DNA of 64,000 nt from a virus, in the IMG/VR virus record IMGVR_UViG_3300027749_000082, positions 1 through 64,000 of that record, one strand, 5' to 3'. A model generated the notes under the pieces. The model was not told the origin of the DNA. It saw only the letters and a list, made by a program, of their open reading frames with translations, and did no database searches. The translations under genes were made by a program, and so were the position numbers. Shown here piece by piece: positions 42,398 through 50,189 of this stretch (the first letter of the stretch is position 1; every line of letters starts with the position of its first letter).

Positions 42398-42590
42398 TTA
42401 AAATTGTGGATTTATACTAGGATTAAATTGATTAGTAAACGATTGATTTGCTGTTTCTAATACCGCTGGAGTAGGTGGTGGTATTGTAGGAGCACTAGTA
42501 GTTACACTAACACCCGGATTTACATTAGGATTAAATTGATTGTTAAATGAATTAAGTGCTGATTGTAATGCAGGTGTCGGTGTTGTTTCG
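42398..42590 (-). repeat. Internal duplication at the end of the hub gene
   Basis: Two related segments encode SFNNQFNPNVNP and SFTNQFNPSINP, separated by a Pro/Thr-rich linker of about 25 residues. Both copies share the GGATTAAATTGATT string on the plus strand. Confidence 0.7.
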
Positions 42591-44023
42591 GGTGTAGTTT
42601 TATATATACCAGCTGGTATATTAGATATATTAGCTCCAGGTCGAACAGCCGTACCCTTAGTATGAAGTTTAGCACATACTATTTCATTTGTATAAAAATC
42701 ACCTTTAAATACATGTTTTACAGAAATAATAAACCAGTATCCATCCATACTATCATCTGTTGTTGCTTTATTAATGATACCCTCACCCTTATAATTTATT
42801 TTAATAAATTTACCTGACTGTCTATATGCCTTACCAGGAACACTAAATGTAAGATGCTTATTATCATATATGAAACTTTTCATCATAATATTAACAACAG
42901 CACTTTTTGTTAGTGTATCATTCGCATCATCTATATTTTTATGTACAATCCTTCTATTTGACTTACCAGCTTCATTATTTCTTGTTACCGTAGGTAAGTT
43001 CGCTGCGTTGCCAGCTAACATCTGTGTAGCAAAATCATACTTTACACCTTCATAAGTAACGGTTGGTGCAGCTGTACTTGTTATATCCTCACTACCAGAG
43101 CCGCTAACTATTGTATCAATCCACTTATTTTCTAAAACATCACCTTGATCAACGTGTATAAAGCTATAATTATCTATAAAGTTCGTATTTAGAGCAGCAC
43201 TATTATTAGCAGAGCCTATTACAAACTCCTCCGTAACATATTCATGAAGATCCTCTGCTTTTTGATTATACTTTATATAAAACCCTTTAATATACTCTGC
43301 TAACGGTCTTAATACAAGTTTTCTCTGTAAAACCCCATTCTTTAATACTGTTACACCTGTTAGTAAACCAGGCCCTGCAATATCACCTGTATAAGTAACA
43401 TATTGATATAATTTACAAATAATATCATATAGTGTTGTTTTTCCCTTCTTATACACCCCCGCTAAACTAATATTATTAGGAGCATCAGCTACAAATGCAT
43501 CCTTTATCGTGATATTTGTAGTTATATCGTCTACAGATTCTTTATTAGAATGCTTAAGTAGTGTGTGAATTAATTTACCTGGGGTATCGTTTAACTTAGA
43601 GTCATTCGGTAACTGATATATACTTTCTGTTTTTAATTTTGCGACGAAGTATTCTTCAAAGGAAAAAGAAAGACCCTTATCGATAATATTAATTGAGTCT
43701 TCTACACCTTTTGTAAGAAAAGCTAAAAACGCTATTGAAGCATCAGCATTTGTTTTTGACTTAGAAAGGTTAGAATCCTTAATACTAATATACAAACAAT
43801 TAATACCCGTTACATCTAACACATTTAATTGTTGTAAAATACCATAAAAATTATTAATGGTACAGCTACCACCATAACCAAAAAATGCTAAGCTATCTTC
43901 AATTATAAGATTATCTATTGAACCCTTTGTTAATGGTAAGTAAATTTCAGCTCCTGGTTTAGTATTTACTAGACCGAACTCAAATTCATAAATATCGCTA
44001 TTAATGTTACTCTGCTTACTCAT
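42398..44023 (-). CDS. Baseplate hub protein, gp27/gpD-like
   Basis: 541 residues, ATG at 44023 (4-nt overlap with gp53 gene). N-terminal beta domain with LPLTKGSIDNLIIEDSLA, a middle with IIDKGLSFSFEEYF, and a C-terminal part SVPGKAYRQSGKFIKINYKGEG followed by WFIISVKHVF, which resembles the gp27/late control D hub family in its third domain. In T4 the trimeric hub sits on the tube end and carries the lysozyme. The last 60 residues carry a repeated NQFNP motif separated by a Pro-rich linker. Confidence is moderate because no signature residue is decisive. Confidence 0.7.
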   Translation of the reverse strand: MSKQSNINSDIYEFEFGLVNTKPGAEIYLPLTKGSIDNLIIEDSLAFFGYGGSCTINNFYGILQQLNVLDVTGINCLYISIKDSNLSKSKTNADASIAFLAFLTKGVEDSINIIDKGLSFSFEEYFVAKLKTESIYQLPNDSKLNDTPGKLIHTLLKHSNKESVDDITTNITIKDAFVADAPNNISLAGVYKKGKTTLYDIICKLYQYVTYTGDIAGPGLLTGVTVLKNGVLQRKLVLRPLAEYIKGFYIKYNQKAEDLHEYVTEEFVIGSANNSAALNTNFIDNYSFIHVDQGDVLENKWIDTIVSGSGSEDITSTAAPTVTYEGVKYDFATQMLAGNAANLPTVTRNNEAGKSNRRIVHKNIDDANDTLTKSAVVNIMMKSFIYDNKHLTFSVPGKAYRQSGKFIKINYKGEGIINKATTDDSMDGYWFIISVKHVFKGDFYTNEIVCAKLHTKGTAVRPGANISNIPAGIYKTTPETTPTPALQSALNSFNNQFNPNVNPGVSVTTSAPTIPPPTPAVLETANQSFTNQFNPSINPQF

Positions 44024-44394
44024 ACATTAACTTGACTTAATACGCTATTAATAATACTATCTATATTATCAGGATAAAAATACTTATATGCTATACCAGG
44101 CTCTGCATAGAATATATTTTTTGGTTTATTTATTAAAAATAATAACCACCATAAGTTAGTAGTACCGTATAATTTATATGAAAATGTTGTCCAAGGTAAT
44201 TTCCGATTCAAAGTAAAAGCACCTATTAGTGTTGGATCGATATCTGTTGGTATATTAACCTTGTTTAATATATTATAAAAATAATATACATCTGTAGCAG
44301 TTTTATTAGTAGTATAGACATTAAAAATATTTTCATATCTCGTATTATCTAATTTTTCTAATGTAGGTATATCGTTTTGTGGAAGTCCGTTCAT
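44020..44394 (-). CDS. gp53: Baseplate wedge protein (T4 gp53-like)
   Basis: 124 residues, ATG at 44394. The central WTTFSYKLYGTTNLWWLLFLINKPKNIFYAEPG is the gp53 pattern: Tyr-x-x-Tyr-Gly-x-Thr, a Trp-Trp pair, then a Asn/Pro, and a C-terminal IIN helix. T4 gp53 has 196 residues; this is a shortened form. It joins wedges around the hub. Neighbours are the hub and tube-cap genes, as expected. Confidence 0.78.
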   Translation of the reverse strand: MNGLPQNDIPTLEKLDNTRYENIFNVYTTNKTATDVYYFYNILNKVNIPTDIDPTLIGAFTLNRKLPWTTFSYKLYGTTNLWWLLFLINKPKNIFYAEPGIAYKYFYPDNIDSIINSVLSQVNV

Positions 44395-44419
44395 TTTTAA
44401 AATCTTACAATTATATTAT

Positions 44420-45616
44420 TTAAAATAAAGATAATACACCCGTATTTATCTTATTACCGAAATCCGGAGACGCCATCATATTACCTATATCCGCTAGTAA
44501 GCCTGTAAAGGTAATTGATACTACATACGCTTCAGGTATTGGTGCTGTAATAGTTGTACCTGCACGATCATTACTTGGAATAGCAACCGGTAAAATACGC
44601 TTTGTGCCTTGAAACTCTACAGACATATTACTTATATAACAGTAAGGCATAGATTTAATGCCTGGTATAGAGAGTGTATATATCTTTGGTGGTAATATTC
44701 TTGAAAATGAAGTTCTATATGGTTTATTCTGATACGCTAGCATCCATAACAGTTCATAATTTTGTTGATATGGTAATACTGAACTATCACCAGGGTTATA
44801 CGTGTTAAGTAGTGGAAACTTAATAGTGATAGATTCACCTTCAGAAGGATATTGAAAATATCTAGGCTTTTCAATAAAGGTACCAGGTTGTAGTACATTA
44901 AGTGTTGCAGCTGCTTGATCTACAGATGTTTCAACCAATTCCATATATTTTTTCGAGATCAAGGGTCGTTCTTGACTTTGACTACCCCATGAATTAGTTA
45001 CAGTCATTGTATCACTGCCGAAGTAAGGCAATATATATCTAAACCCTGTTTTCTTAGTCAGATATATACCTATATATGACTTTAAAGTACTCTTCGAATA
45101 ACTTAGTAAGCTTTGATCATCAAAAGATGATACAAGTTTTTGAAGCTTTGATTGTAGAGCTTTCATTGTAGATTCAAAACTTGAACCAGTAGCTGTACTA
45201 CCTAAACTTGAGCTTATTAGTGTAGTAATATACGTAATTATTTTATTACTACTTTCTTTATCTAAATTATTTGTTGATCCTCCTATACCATTTATAAACG
45301 ATGTAACATAATATAAAGCGGAGGAAATAAGTGAATTCGTTTCCTGTGATCTCTCTGTAAGAAATACACAAGGAATTGATGGTAATACACCTTTTTTAGG
45401 AGATACTGTCCAAACAAAATCACCTCTAACATCTATTATACCTGTAGGACTCTTCGGATGTAATATAACATTACCGTTTGTATTATTTACAGTGCCAATA
45501 TTAGCTAATGATGGTGCAGAAATTAACCCACCTATAACATCTATACCACCTATACTAAGAAGATTGGTTGTAAGAGTGTTAGATGTATAAGAGTATAAAG
45601 ATGTAGGTGTAGACAT
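44420..45616 (-). CDS. Baseplate tail-tube cap protein, gp48/gp54-like
   Basis: 398 residues, ATG at 45616. A Ser/Asn-rich N-terminal part (to about 90), a helical middle, and a beta domain (GESITIKFPLLNTYN, NYELLWMLAYQNKPYRTSF, PPKIYTLSIPGIKSMPYCYISN, IPEAYVVSITFTGLLAD) similar to T4 gp48/gp54 tube-cap proteins, which have an end strand IPEA(Y/W)xVxIxF. These proteins cap the baseplate and start tail-tube polymerisation. T4 gp48 is 364 residues. Encoded between gp53 and the tape measure. Confidence 0.6.
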   Translation of the reverse strand: MSTPTSLYSYTSNTLTTNLLSIGGIDVIGGLISAPSLANIGTVNNTNGNVILHPKSPTGIIDVRGDFVWTVSPKKGVLPSIPCVFLTERSQETNSLISSALYYVTSFINGIGGSTNNLDKESSNKIITYITTLISSSLGSTATGSSFESTMKALQSKLQKLVSSFDDQSLLSYSKSTLKSYIGIYLTKKTGFRYILPYFGSDTMTVTNSWGSQSQERPLISKKYMELVETSVDQAAATLNVLQPGTFIEKPRYFQYPSEGESITIKFPLLNTYNPGDSSVLPYQQNYELLWMLAYQNKPYRTSFSRILPPKIYTLSIPGIKSMPYCYISNMSVEFQGTKRILPVAIPSNDRAGTTITAPIPEAYVVSITFTGLLADIGNMMASPDFGNKINTGVLSLF

Positions 45617-45632
45617 ATAGTTCTGTTAGGTG

Positions 45633-47261
45633 TTATGCTAATAAAGTCTGATTATTATAATCAGTTCTGTAGTTTTCAGGTGATGGGGTATTATATGAGT
45701 TAAAAGAGGCTCCAGAGCCACCACCTACTGGTTTTCTTACAAGTTGAACAAGTAATTCAATCATTGTATCTTGACGTTTAATCTGTTCAGATAATGCAGC
45801 TTTAGCAAACTTATTATATTCAGCAGTATTAGATACAAGTGTCTGCATATTATTATCACCGGTTGTGGTTAACGTGCCAGAGATTTCACTATTAACCTTC
45901 TTTTGTGTGCCTAATAGGTTCCACAATGCTTCGTTAATGTTATTAATATTTTTAATGGTCTTATCTACATCAAGATTGCCTAATATATTAAAATCTTTAA
46001 CAGCTGCTAATTCTTTAAGAGCATTTGTTAGTTTTTCTATACCAGGTGCAGCTTTACCGAGTTCTATTATCTTATCAAACGGACTTTTTGCACCAAATAG
46101 TGAACCAATACCATCTATTATACTACTAAAAAGACTACCACTACTAAACACTGCTAATCCCGCTCCTATAGCAGCTAAAGCTGGTCCTACAGCTAGCAAG
46201 ACACTTACTGGCATATCTTTAAGCTTTACTAAAGAATCTGCAATTTTATCAAGAGCTGGCGCTGCAAGATTAGCTGCATATGCGAATGGTATAAGGGCAA
46301 TACCAAGTAATCCAAGTGCAATAGCACCCATACCTATTAATTCAGGAATTGGTCCAGCACCTGCGACACCACCAATAACACCTAACCCAACTATAGCAGC
46401 ACCAGCTATCTTCAAAACTTTCCAATCCATTTTAGCAAACGGTTCTACAGCTTTTGATATACCCCATAATGCAGCATCCATAAGACCAAGCCCTAATGCG
46501 CCTAATGCAATATCTTTAAAGTTACTACCTATAAGTTTTCCTGCTACTCCTAATGCTGTTATAGCAACTCCTGCTTTTCCTAATGTCTCCCACCCTATAC
46601 CTTCAAAAGGTTTAAGCCCCTTATCTACAAGAAATTCTAAAGCAACGGTAGTTGCACCTATACCAGCTGCTAGCTTAATCAAATTCCAACCTAATCCTTT
46701 AACCCCTTTATTAAGCATATAAATGGTTAATATTGTACCACCTACTACAACACCAATTTTAAGTATAGTCTTCCAGTCTAAATTTTTGAAGGTAGTCATA
46801 ACACTATCTATTAGACCACCTACTACACCTTTTATTTTTTCTTTTAATTCTTTCGGTAGTAATGACCACCCAAAAACACCAAGAGCTGCAGCTCCGAGAG
46901 CGCCCAACATTGTTTTAACAAAGTCACCCTTGTTGTCTTTTATATTACTAACCGCACTAACAACTCTATCTTTCATAGAACCTAAGGCTCTTATTGGTGT
47001 AATTGTCGACACTCTTTTAGCTACCGTGTCTTGCGCATACTTTCCTATCTCAACAATTTTACCAAATTCTTCTCCAAAGATTTTAGCTATTTTTCTAAGT
47101 CTGGATTGTTCATCAGAAGTTAAATTTGATTTAACTCTATTTTCTTCGTTATTAATAACACTAGAAGAATTAGCAGATTTTGAGTCTACACCTTTTGGCT
47201 CTGTTCTCCCTCTTAGGAGTGCAGACATAGTTTCTAAAACACCTAATTTATCATTAGCCAC
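45633..47261 (-). CDS. Tape measure protein (gp29-like)
   Basis: 542 residues, GTG start at 47261, chosen because an AATAAATA box ends 5 nt upstream. Between about residue 118 and 375 there are several hydrophobic Gly/Ala-rich helices (LGALGAAALGVFGW, GVVVGGTILTIYML, AAIVGLGVIGGVAGAG), the rest being amphipathic and coiled-coil-like. That combination and the place between tube-cap and chaperone genes fit a tape measure protein, which sets tail length and may form a pore in the inner membrane. T4 gp29 is 590 residues. The N-terminal 80 residues are charged. Confidence 0.75.
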   Translation of the reverse strand: MANDKLGVLETMSALLRGRTEPKGVDSKSANSSSVINNEENRVKSNLTSDEQSRLRKIAKIFGEEFGKIVEIGKYAQDTVAKRVSTITPIRALGSMKDRVVSAVSNIKDNKGDFVKTMLGALGAAALGVFGWSLLPKELKEKIKGVVGGLIDSVMTTFKNLDWKTILKIGVVVGGTILTIYMLNKGVKGLGWNLIKLAAGIGATTVALEFLVDKGLKPFEGIGWETLGKAGVAITALGVAGKLIGSNFKDIALGALGLGLMDAALWGISKAVEPFAKMDWKVLKIAGAAIVGLGVIGGVAGAGPIPELIGMGAIALGLLGIALIPFAYAANLAAPALDKIADSLVKLKDMPVSVLLAVGPALAAIGAGLAVFSSGSLFSSIIDGIGSLFGAKSPFDKIIELGKAAPGIEKLTNALKELAAVKDFNILGNLDVDKTIKNINNINEALWNLLGTQKKVNSEISGTLTTTGDNNMQTLVSNTAEYNKFAKAALSEQIKRQDTMIELLVQLVRKPVGGGSGASFNSYNTPSPENYRTDYNNQTLLA

Positions 47262-47266
47262 ATAGT

Positions 47267-47274
47267 TATTTATT
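47267..47274 (-). promoter_or_regulatory. Late-type promoter box AATAAATA
   Basis: Minus-strand box 5 nt before the GTG start at 47261; supports that start. Confidence 0.5.
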
Positions 47275-48004
47275 CACCGGCTAAAAAGCCAGCGTCTATA
47301 TTTAACTTAGTACCGTCGCTGAATGTAAAGAACTCTTGTTCATACTCCTTATATTTTGCAATAAAGTCAAGTAACATATTATTAAGTTTGAGAGGTAGGT
47401 TTTCAACAATATTTTTTCTATCGTAAATACCATGCTCACCAAAATTAATGATAGAATCCTCTATTTGTATTGTTTGTATAAATTTTATTAGTTCATATAC
47501 TAATAAAATACTAATAGAACCACCAATTTTTTTATCGTCTGCAGCAAGCTTGGATATCTCAGAAATACTCTTTTCTGTAATTTTTGAATCTTCTATAAGT
47601 GTTGGTATCTTTACTTTAACCCTAATACCTTTATATTCAAACTCTTGCTCCTCTACATACTTAAACTTAAAAGGTGGTAGACTATCGAGAGAATAATCAA
47701 TACTGTTAATAGTTACTTTATCACCGTTAATTTGACGTCTAATATCTAAAAGAATCTTACTTCTATCGTAATGTTTAAAAGCAATATCTTCAGTAGAATT
47801 TTCCTTAACGATATCATTAAAAATCTTAGTTGAGAGTATAGTACCTTCAACACCTTCGAGAATAGTCTTAATTACATCTCTTTGTTGTTTAACAGAAAAT
47901 GATTTAAAGGGAATTTTCTTATTAATAGACGGTACATATACATCTACAAACTCGTTATCATTAAATTGTTTAAGTTCATCCAAAAAAGACTTAACATCAC
48001 TCAT
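47270..48004 (-). CDS. Baseplate hub assembly protein, T4 gp26/gp51-like
   Basis: 244 residues, ATG at 48004. T4 baseplate-chaperone pattern: an N-terminal VDVYVPSINKKIPFKSFSVKQQRDVIKTILEG, LLDIRRQINGDKVT, and a C-terminal helical part ending with a YKEYEQEFFTF segment. T4 gp26 (208) and gp51 (249) belong to this family and are needed for hub formation. Together with the neighbouring 48013 gene it takes the position of tail assembly chaperones next to the tape measure. Family call is from pattern, not from a search. Confidence 0.6.
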   Translation of the reverse strand: MSDVKSFLDELKQFNDNEFVDVYVPSINKKIPFKSFSVKQQRDVIKTILEGVEGTILSTKIFNDIVKENSTEDIAFKHYDRSKILLDIRRQINGDKVTINSIDYSLDSLPPFKFKYVEEQEFEYKGIRVKVKIPTLIEDSKITEKSISEISKLAADDKKIGGSISILLVYELIKFIQTIQIEDSIINFGEHGIYDRKNIVENLPLKLNNMLLDFIAKYKEYEQEFFTFSDGTKLNIDAGFLAGE

Positions 48005-48009
48005 AAATG

Positions 48010-48017
48010 TATTTACT
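48010..48017 (-). promoter_or_regulatory. Late-type promoter box variant AGTAAATA
   Basis: Minus-strand variant 5 nt before the ATG at 48004. Confidence 0.35.
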
Positions 48018-48840
48018 CACGCTTCTTGCTTTGCAACTCCTTATTTTGATCATCAATATCCTTATTATATATGTTAATTAATACTCGTGTATCAAGAGGT
48101 GTAAGATCAAAAAACGTATCACCTGATATAGAAAGTCTATTTGAAAAAACATATAATAATTCGAAAAAGTTTTTTAACCCTGTTGAGAAAATCATCATAA
48201 TAAAATTCATAAACTCATTTGAAATTATATTTGTATTAATACCTTCTATATTAAAAGCTTCATTATGCTCTATAATTACAAAATCCTGTAATTGTTTAGA
48301 AATCTGAGTTATATACTTATTAATATGTGGAAATAGTAAGTTTGGGATAGTAGCTAAAACTTTTTCTTTTTCTTGTTCTGTTAATTCAGCAAAATTGAGT
48401 ACATTATCTTTAAATTTAATAGTTCTTATTATACTTGAATATATATCATCAATACTCTTAAAATACAGAGTATTCGGTAACCCTAAATCAACTGTAAAAT
48501 CTTGTACGTTTATTGTTTGCTCAAAATCATTTTGAAAACAATCAATTTTTTCAAGTATTGTAGATATACCGTAATTTACCGTACCGTTGGTATTTGAAAA
48601 TAATAAATCAGGATCTATAAAAAGCATTCGTATAGTTAATAGAATATAGAACTTATCTATAATATCTAAAAACTTAAGGTCACCCTTAAAAATAATGAAA
48701 TTAAATAAATCATTTAATCCCTCAATATCTGCATTCTCGCAATACTTTAGTATAGTTAAATAATCCTTATTCTTTAACTCCTCTAACCGTATACGTTTAC
48801 CGCTTGGTAATTGAATTTTAATTTTAAAGCCGTGGCTCAT
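48013..48840 (-). CDS. Baseplate hub assembly protein, gp26/gp51-like (second)
   Basis: 275 residues, ATG at 48840. Begins with a beta hairpin (FKIKIQLPSGKRIRLEEL, KDYLTILKY) similar to the preceding family, then helical segments with TIRMLFIDPDLLF. The C-terminus is Lys/Gln-rich. It overlaps the next upstream gene by 4 nt. Two proteins of this class together correspond to T4 gp26 and gp51. No enzyme motif. Confidence 0.55.
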   Translation of the reverse strand: MSHGFKIKIQLPSGKRIRLEELKNKDYLTILKYCENADIEGLNDLFNFIIFKGDLKFLDIIDKFYILLTIRMLFIDPDLLFSNTNGTVNYGISTILEKIDCFQNDFEQTINVQDFTVDLGLPNTLYFKSIDDIYSSIIRTIKFKDNVLNFAELTEQEKEKVLATIPNLLFPHINKYITQISKQLQDFVIIEHNEAFNIEGINTNIISNEFMNFIMMIFSTGLKNFFELLYVFSNRLSISGDTFFDLTPLDTRVLINIYNKDIDDQNKELQSKKRE

Positions 48841-49541
48841 ACTACAGGTATAGTATAGTAACGACTAAAAGCAAATCCAACTGTCTTACTAACTTCCGCA
48901 AAACTAATATCAGAATAATTTAATTCATCACCGCTAACTTGGTGAGGTATAGCATCCTCAAAAATAAGTGCTTTTCTATGCTGAAAGACTGGTAACCCAC
49001 CTTGACCCGGTTTAGCGCGGGTATAGTAGTTAACCATTATATTACATTTTATATCTTCTTTACCATCTTCTATAAGACCCTTATATGATGCAGCTATAAT
49101 CCAAGGTCTTATAAAATTGTCAATAATATCTAAATTAGTTTCGATAAATGTAATAGATAATCCGTTACTTGCACCGTAACCATTTCTGTCTCCACTAATA
49201 TAACCTGGTAAAAATCCTCCAACATTATCAAGTGAAGAGTTACTTACATTATATGCATCATTAGGTAAAGCAACATTTTGTGCAAACATATAACCATAAT
49301 AACTGTTTGGATCTGATTGATAATCAAACAACCCACTTACAACCGGCCATTTATTAGGTCCTTCATAACGTGCGAGTATGGAGGAGATATTAGCTCCTAT
49401 ATCGCTCATAGTATTAGCAGCAAACAAGCTAGCCGCTGCTGCACCCCGTGGAAAGAAAGATATCGTCCAAAGAAACTTAAGTGGAACATCATTAGCCCAC
49501 TCGTTCTGTAGACTGATCCGTAATGGAATTGATCCAGTCAC
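48837..49541 (-). CDS. Tail-tube-fold virion protein (gp54/gp48-like)
   Basis: 234 residues, GTG start at 49541. Tube-fold signs: a GLSITFIETNLDIIDNFIRPWIIAASYKGLIE strand-helix, then CNIMVNYYTRAKPGQGG, FQHRKALIFEDAIPHQVSGDELNYSD and a final strand AFSRYY. These resemble gp19-type tube proteins and T4 gp54, the tube initiator. It is placed between the chaperone genes and gp19. It could be a baseplate tube layer or a minor tube protein. Confidence 0.6.
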   Translation of the reverse strand: MTGSIPLRISLQNEWANDVPLKFLWTISFFPRGAAAASLFAANTMSDIGANISSILARYEGPNKWPVVSGLFDYQSDPNSYYGYMFAQNVALPNDAYNVSNSSLDNVGGFLPGYISGDRNGYGASNGLSITFIETNLDIIDNFIRPWIIAASYKGLIEDGKEDIKCNIMVNYYTRAKPGQGGLPVFQHRKALIFEDAIPHQVSGDELNYSDISFAEVSKTVGFAFSRYYTIPVV

Positions 49542-49554
49542 TTATGTTTAGTTT

Positions 49555-50106
49555 TTATTGAGCAACAGGAGGATTAGTATAGTAGTGGTAAGCAATTGTA
49601 GCTGTAACGTCTACAGTTTGACCAGTACCTGCAGCTATTGAATATGAGATATTCTCAATATTTCTTATAGAAGCTCCAACAAGCTTATACGAACTAATTG
49701 GCTTAAGATCCTTATCTAATTGCGCTAATGTAATATAGTGTGTTTGATCTGGTGTACCATATTGACCTGTAGAAGTACTATCGTCAAATAATGCTCTTGA
49801 AGCAGTTTCAAAGTAATTTCTAAGGCTACTAGCTGCATCAAGATAGAATACAATTTGATAACCTTCAGAACCTGGATATGTAACACCACCTGGAACATTA
49901 ATGTTTAATCCCATATAAGGTACAGCAACATTACTAATATTTCTACCTGGAAGAGCAGCTGTCTTAGCATAGATTAATTGACCTTCTGTCATCGCAGGAA
50001 CACCAGCAAGATTTAACTCAGTTACTCTAAAAAGGAAATCTCTAGAGAAATCTCTATCTGCTGCTGTTTTATAGAAGTTTTGGATATTTTGGTTTACGCC
50101 GGCCAT
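49555..50106 (-). CDS. gp19: Tail tube protein (T4 gp19-like)
   Basis: 183 residues, ATG at 50106. Gp19 pattern: RDFLFRVTELNLAG, IYAKTAALPGRNISNVAVPYMGLNINVPGGVTYPGSEGYQIVFYLDA, and ISYKLVGASIRNIENISYSIAAG with end strands. T4 gp19 has 163 residues and forms the inner tube around the tape measure. It is downstream of the sheath gene, the classical 18-19 order. The terminator at 50139 and a CATAAATA box 5 nt before the start separate it from the sheath transcript. Confidence 0.88.
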   Translation of the reverse strand: MAGVNQNIQNFYKTAADRDFSRDFLFRVTELNLAGVPAMTEGQLIYAKTAALPGRNISNVAVPYMGLNINVPGGVTYPGSEGYQIVFYLDAASSLRNYFETASRALFDDSTSTGQYGTPDQTHYITLAQLDKDLKPISSYKLVGASIRNIENISYSIAAGTGQTVDVTATIAYHYYTNPPVAQ

Positions 50107-50111
50107 ATTAA

Positions 50112-50119
50112 TATTTATG
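50112..50119 (-). promoter_or_regulatory. Late-type promoter box CATAAATA
   Basis: Minus-strand box 5 nt before the gp19 ATG at 50106, just after the sheath terminator. Confidence 0.6.
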
Positions 50120-50138
50120 TAACCTGATATAGAAATAC

Positions 50139-50168
50139 AAAAAAAAGCCGGTTGTTTCCAACCGGCTT
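50139..50168 (-). terminator. Intrinsic terminator after the tail sheath gene
   Basis: Perfect 10-bp GC-rich stem (50145-50154 with 50159-50168), 4-nt loop (GAAA when read on minus), followed on the minus strand by eight T. It lies 21 nt after the sheath stop. Confidence 0.9.
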
Positions 50169-50189
50169 AATTATTTTAACTACTTTTTA

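Noticed and set aside
45865-47265. Two long plus-strand reading frames inside the tape measure gene
   Set aside because: They are mirror frames of the Ala/Gly/Leu-rich minus-strand gene, with no promoter box and low-complexity products.
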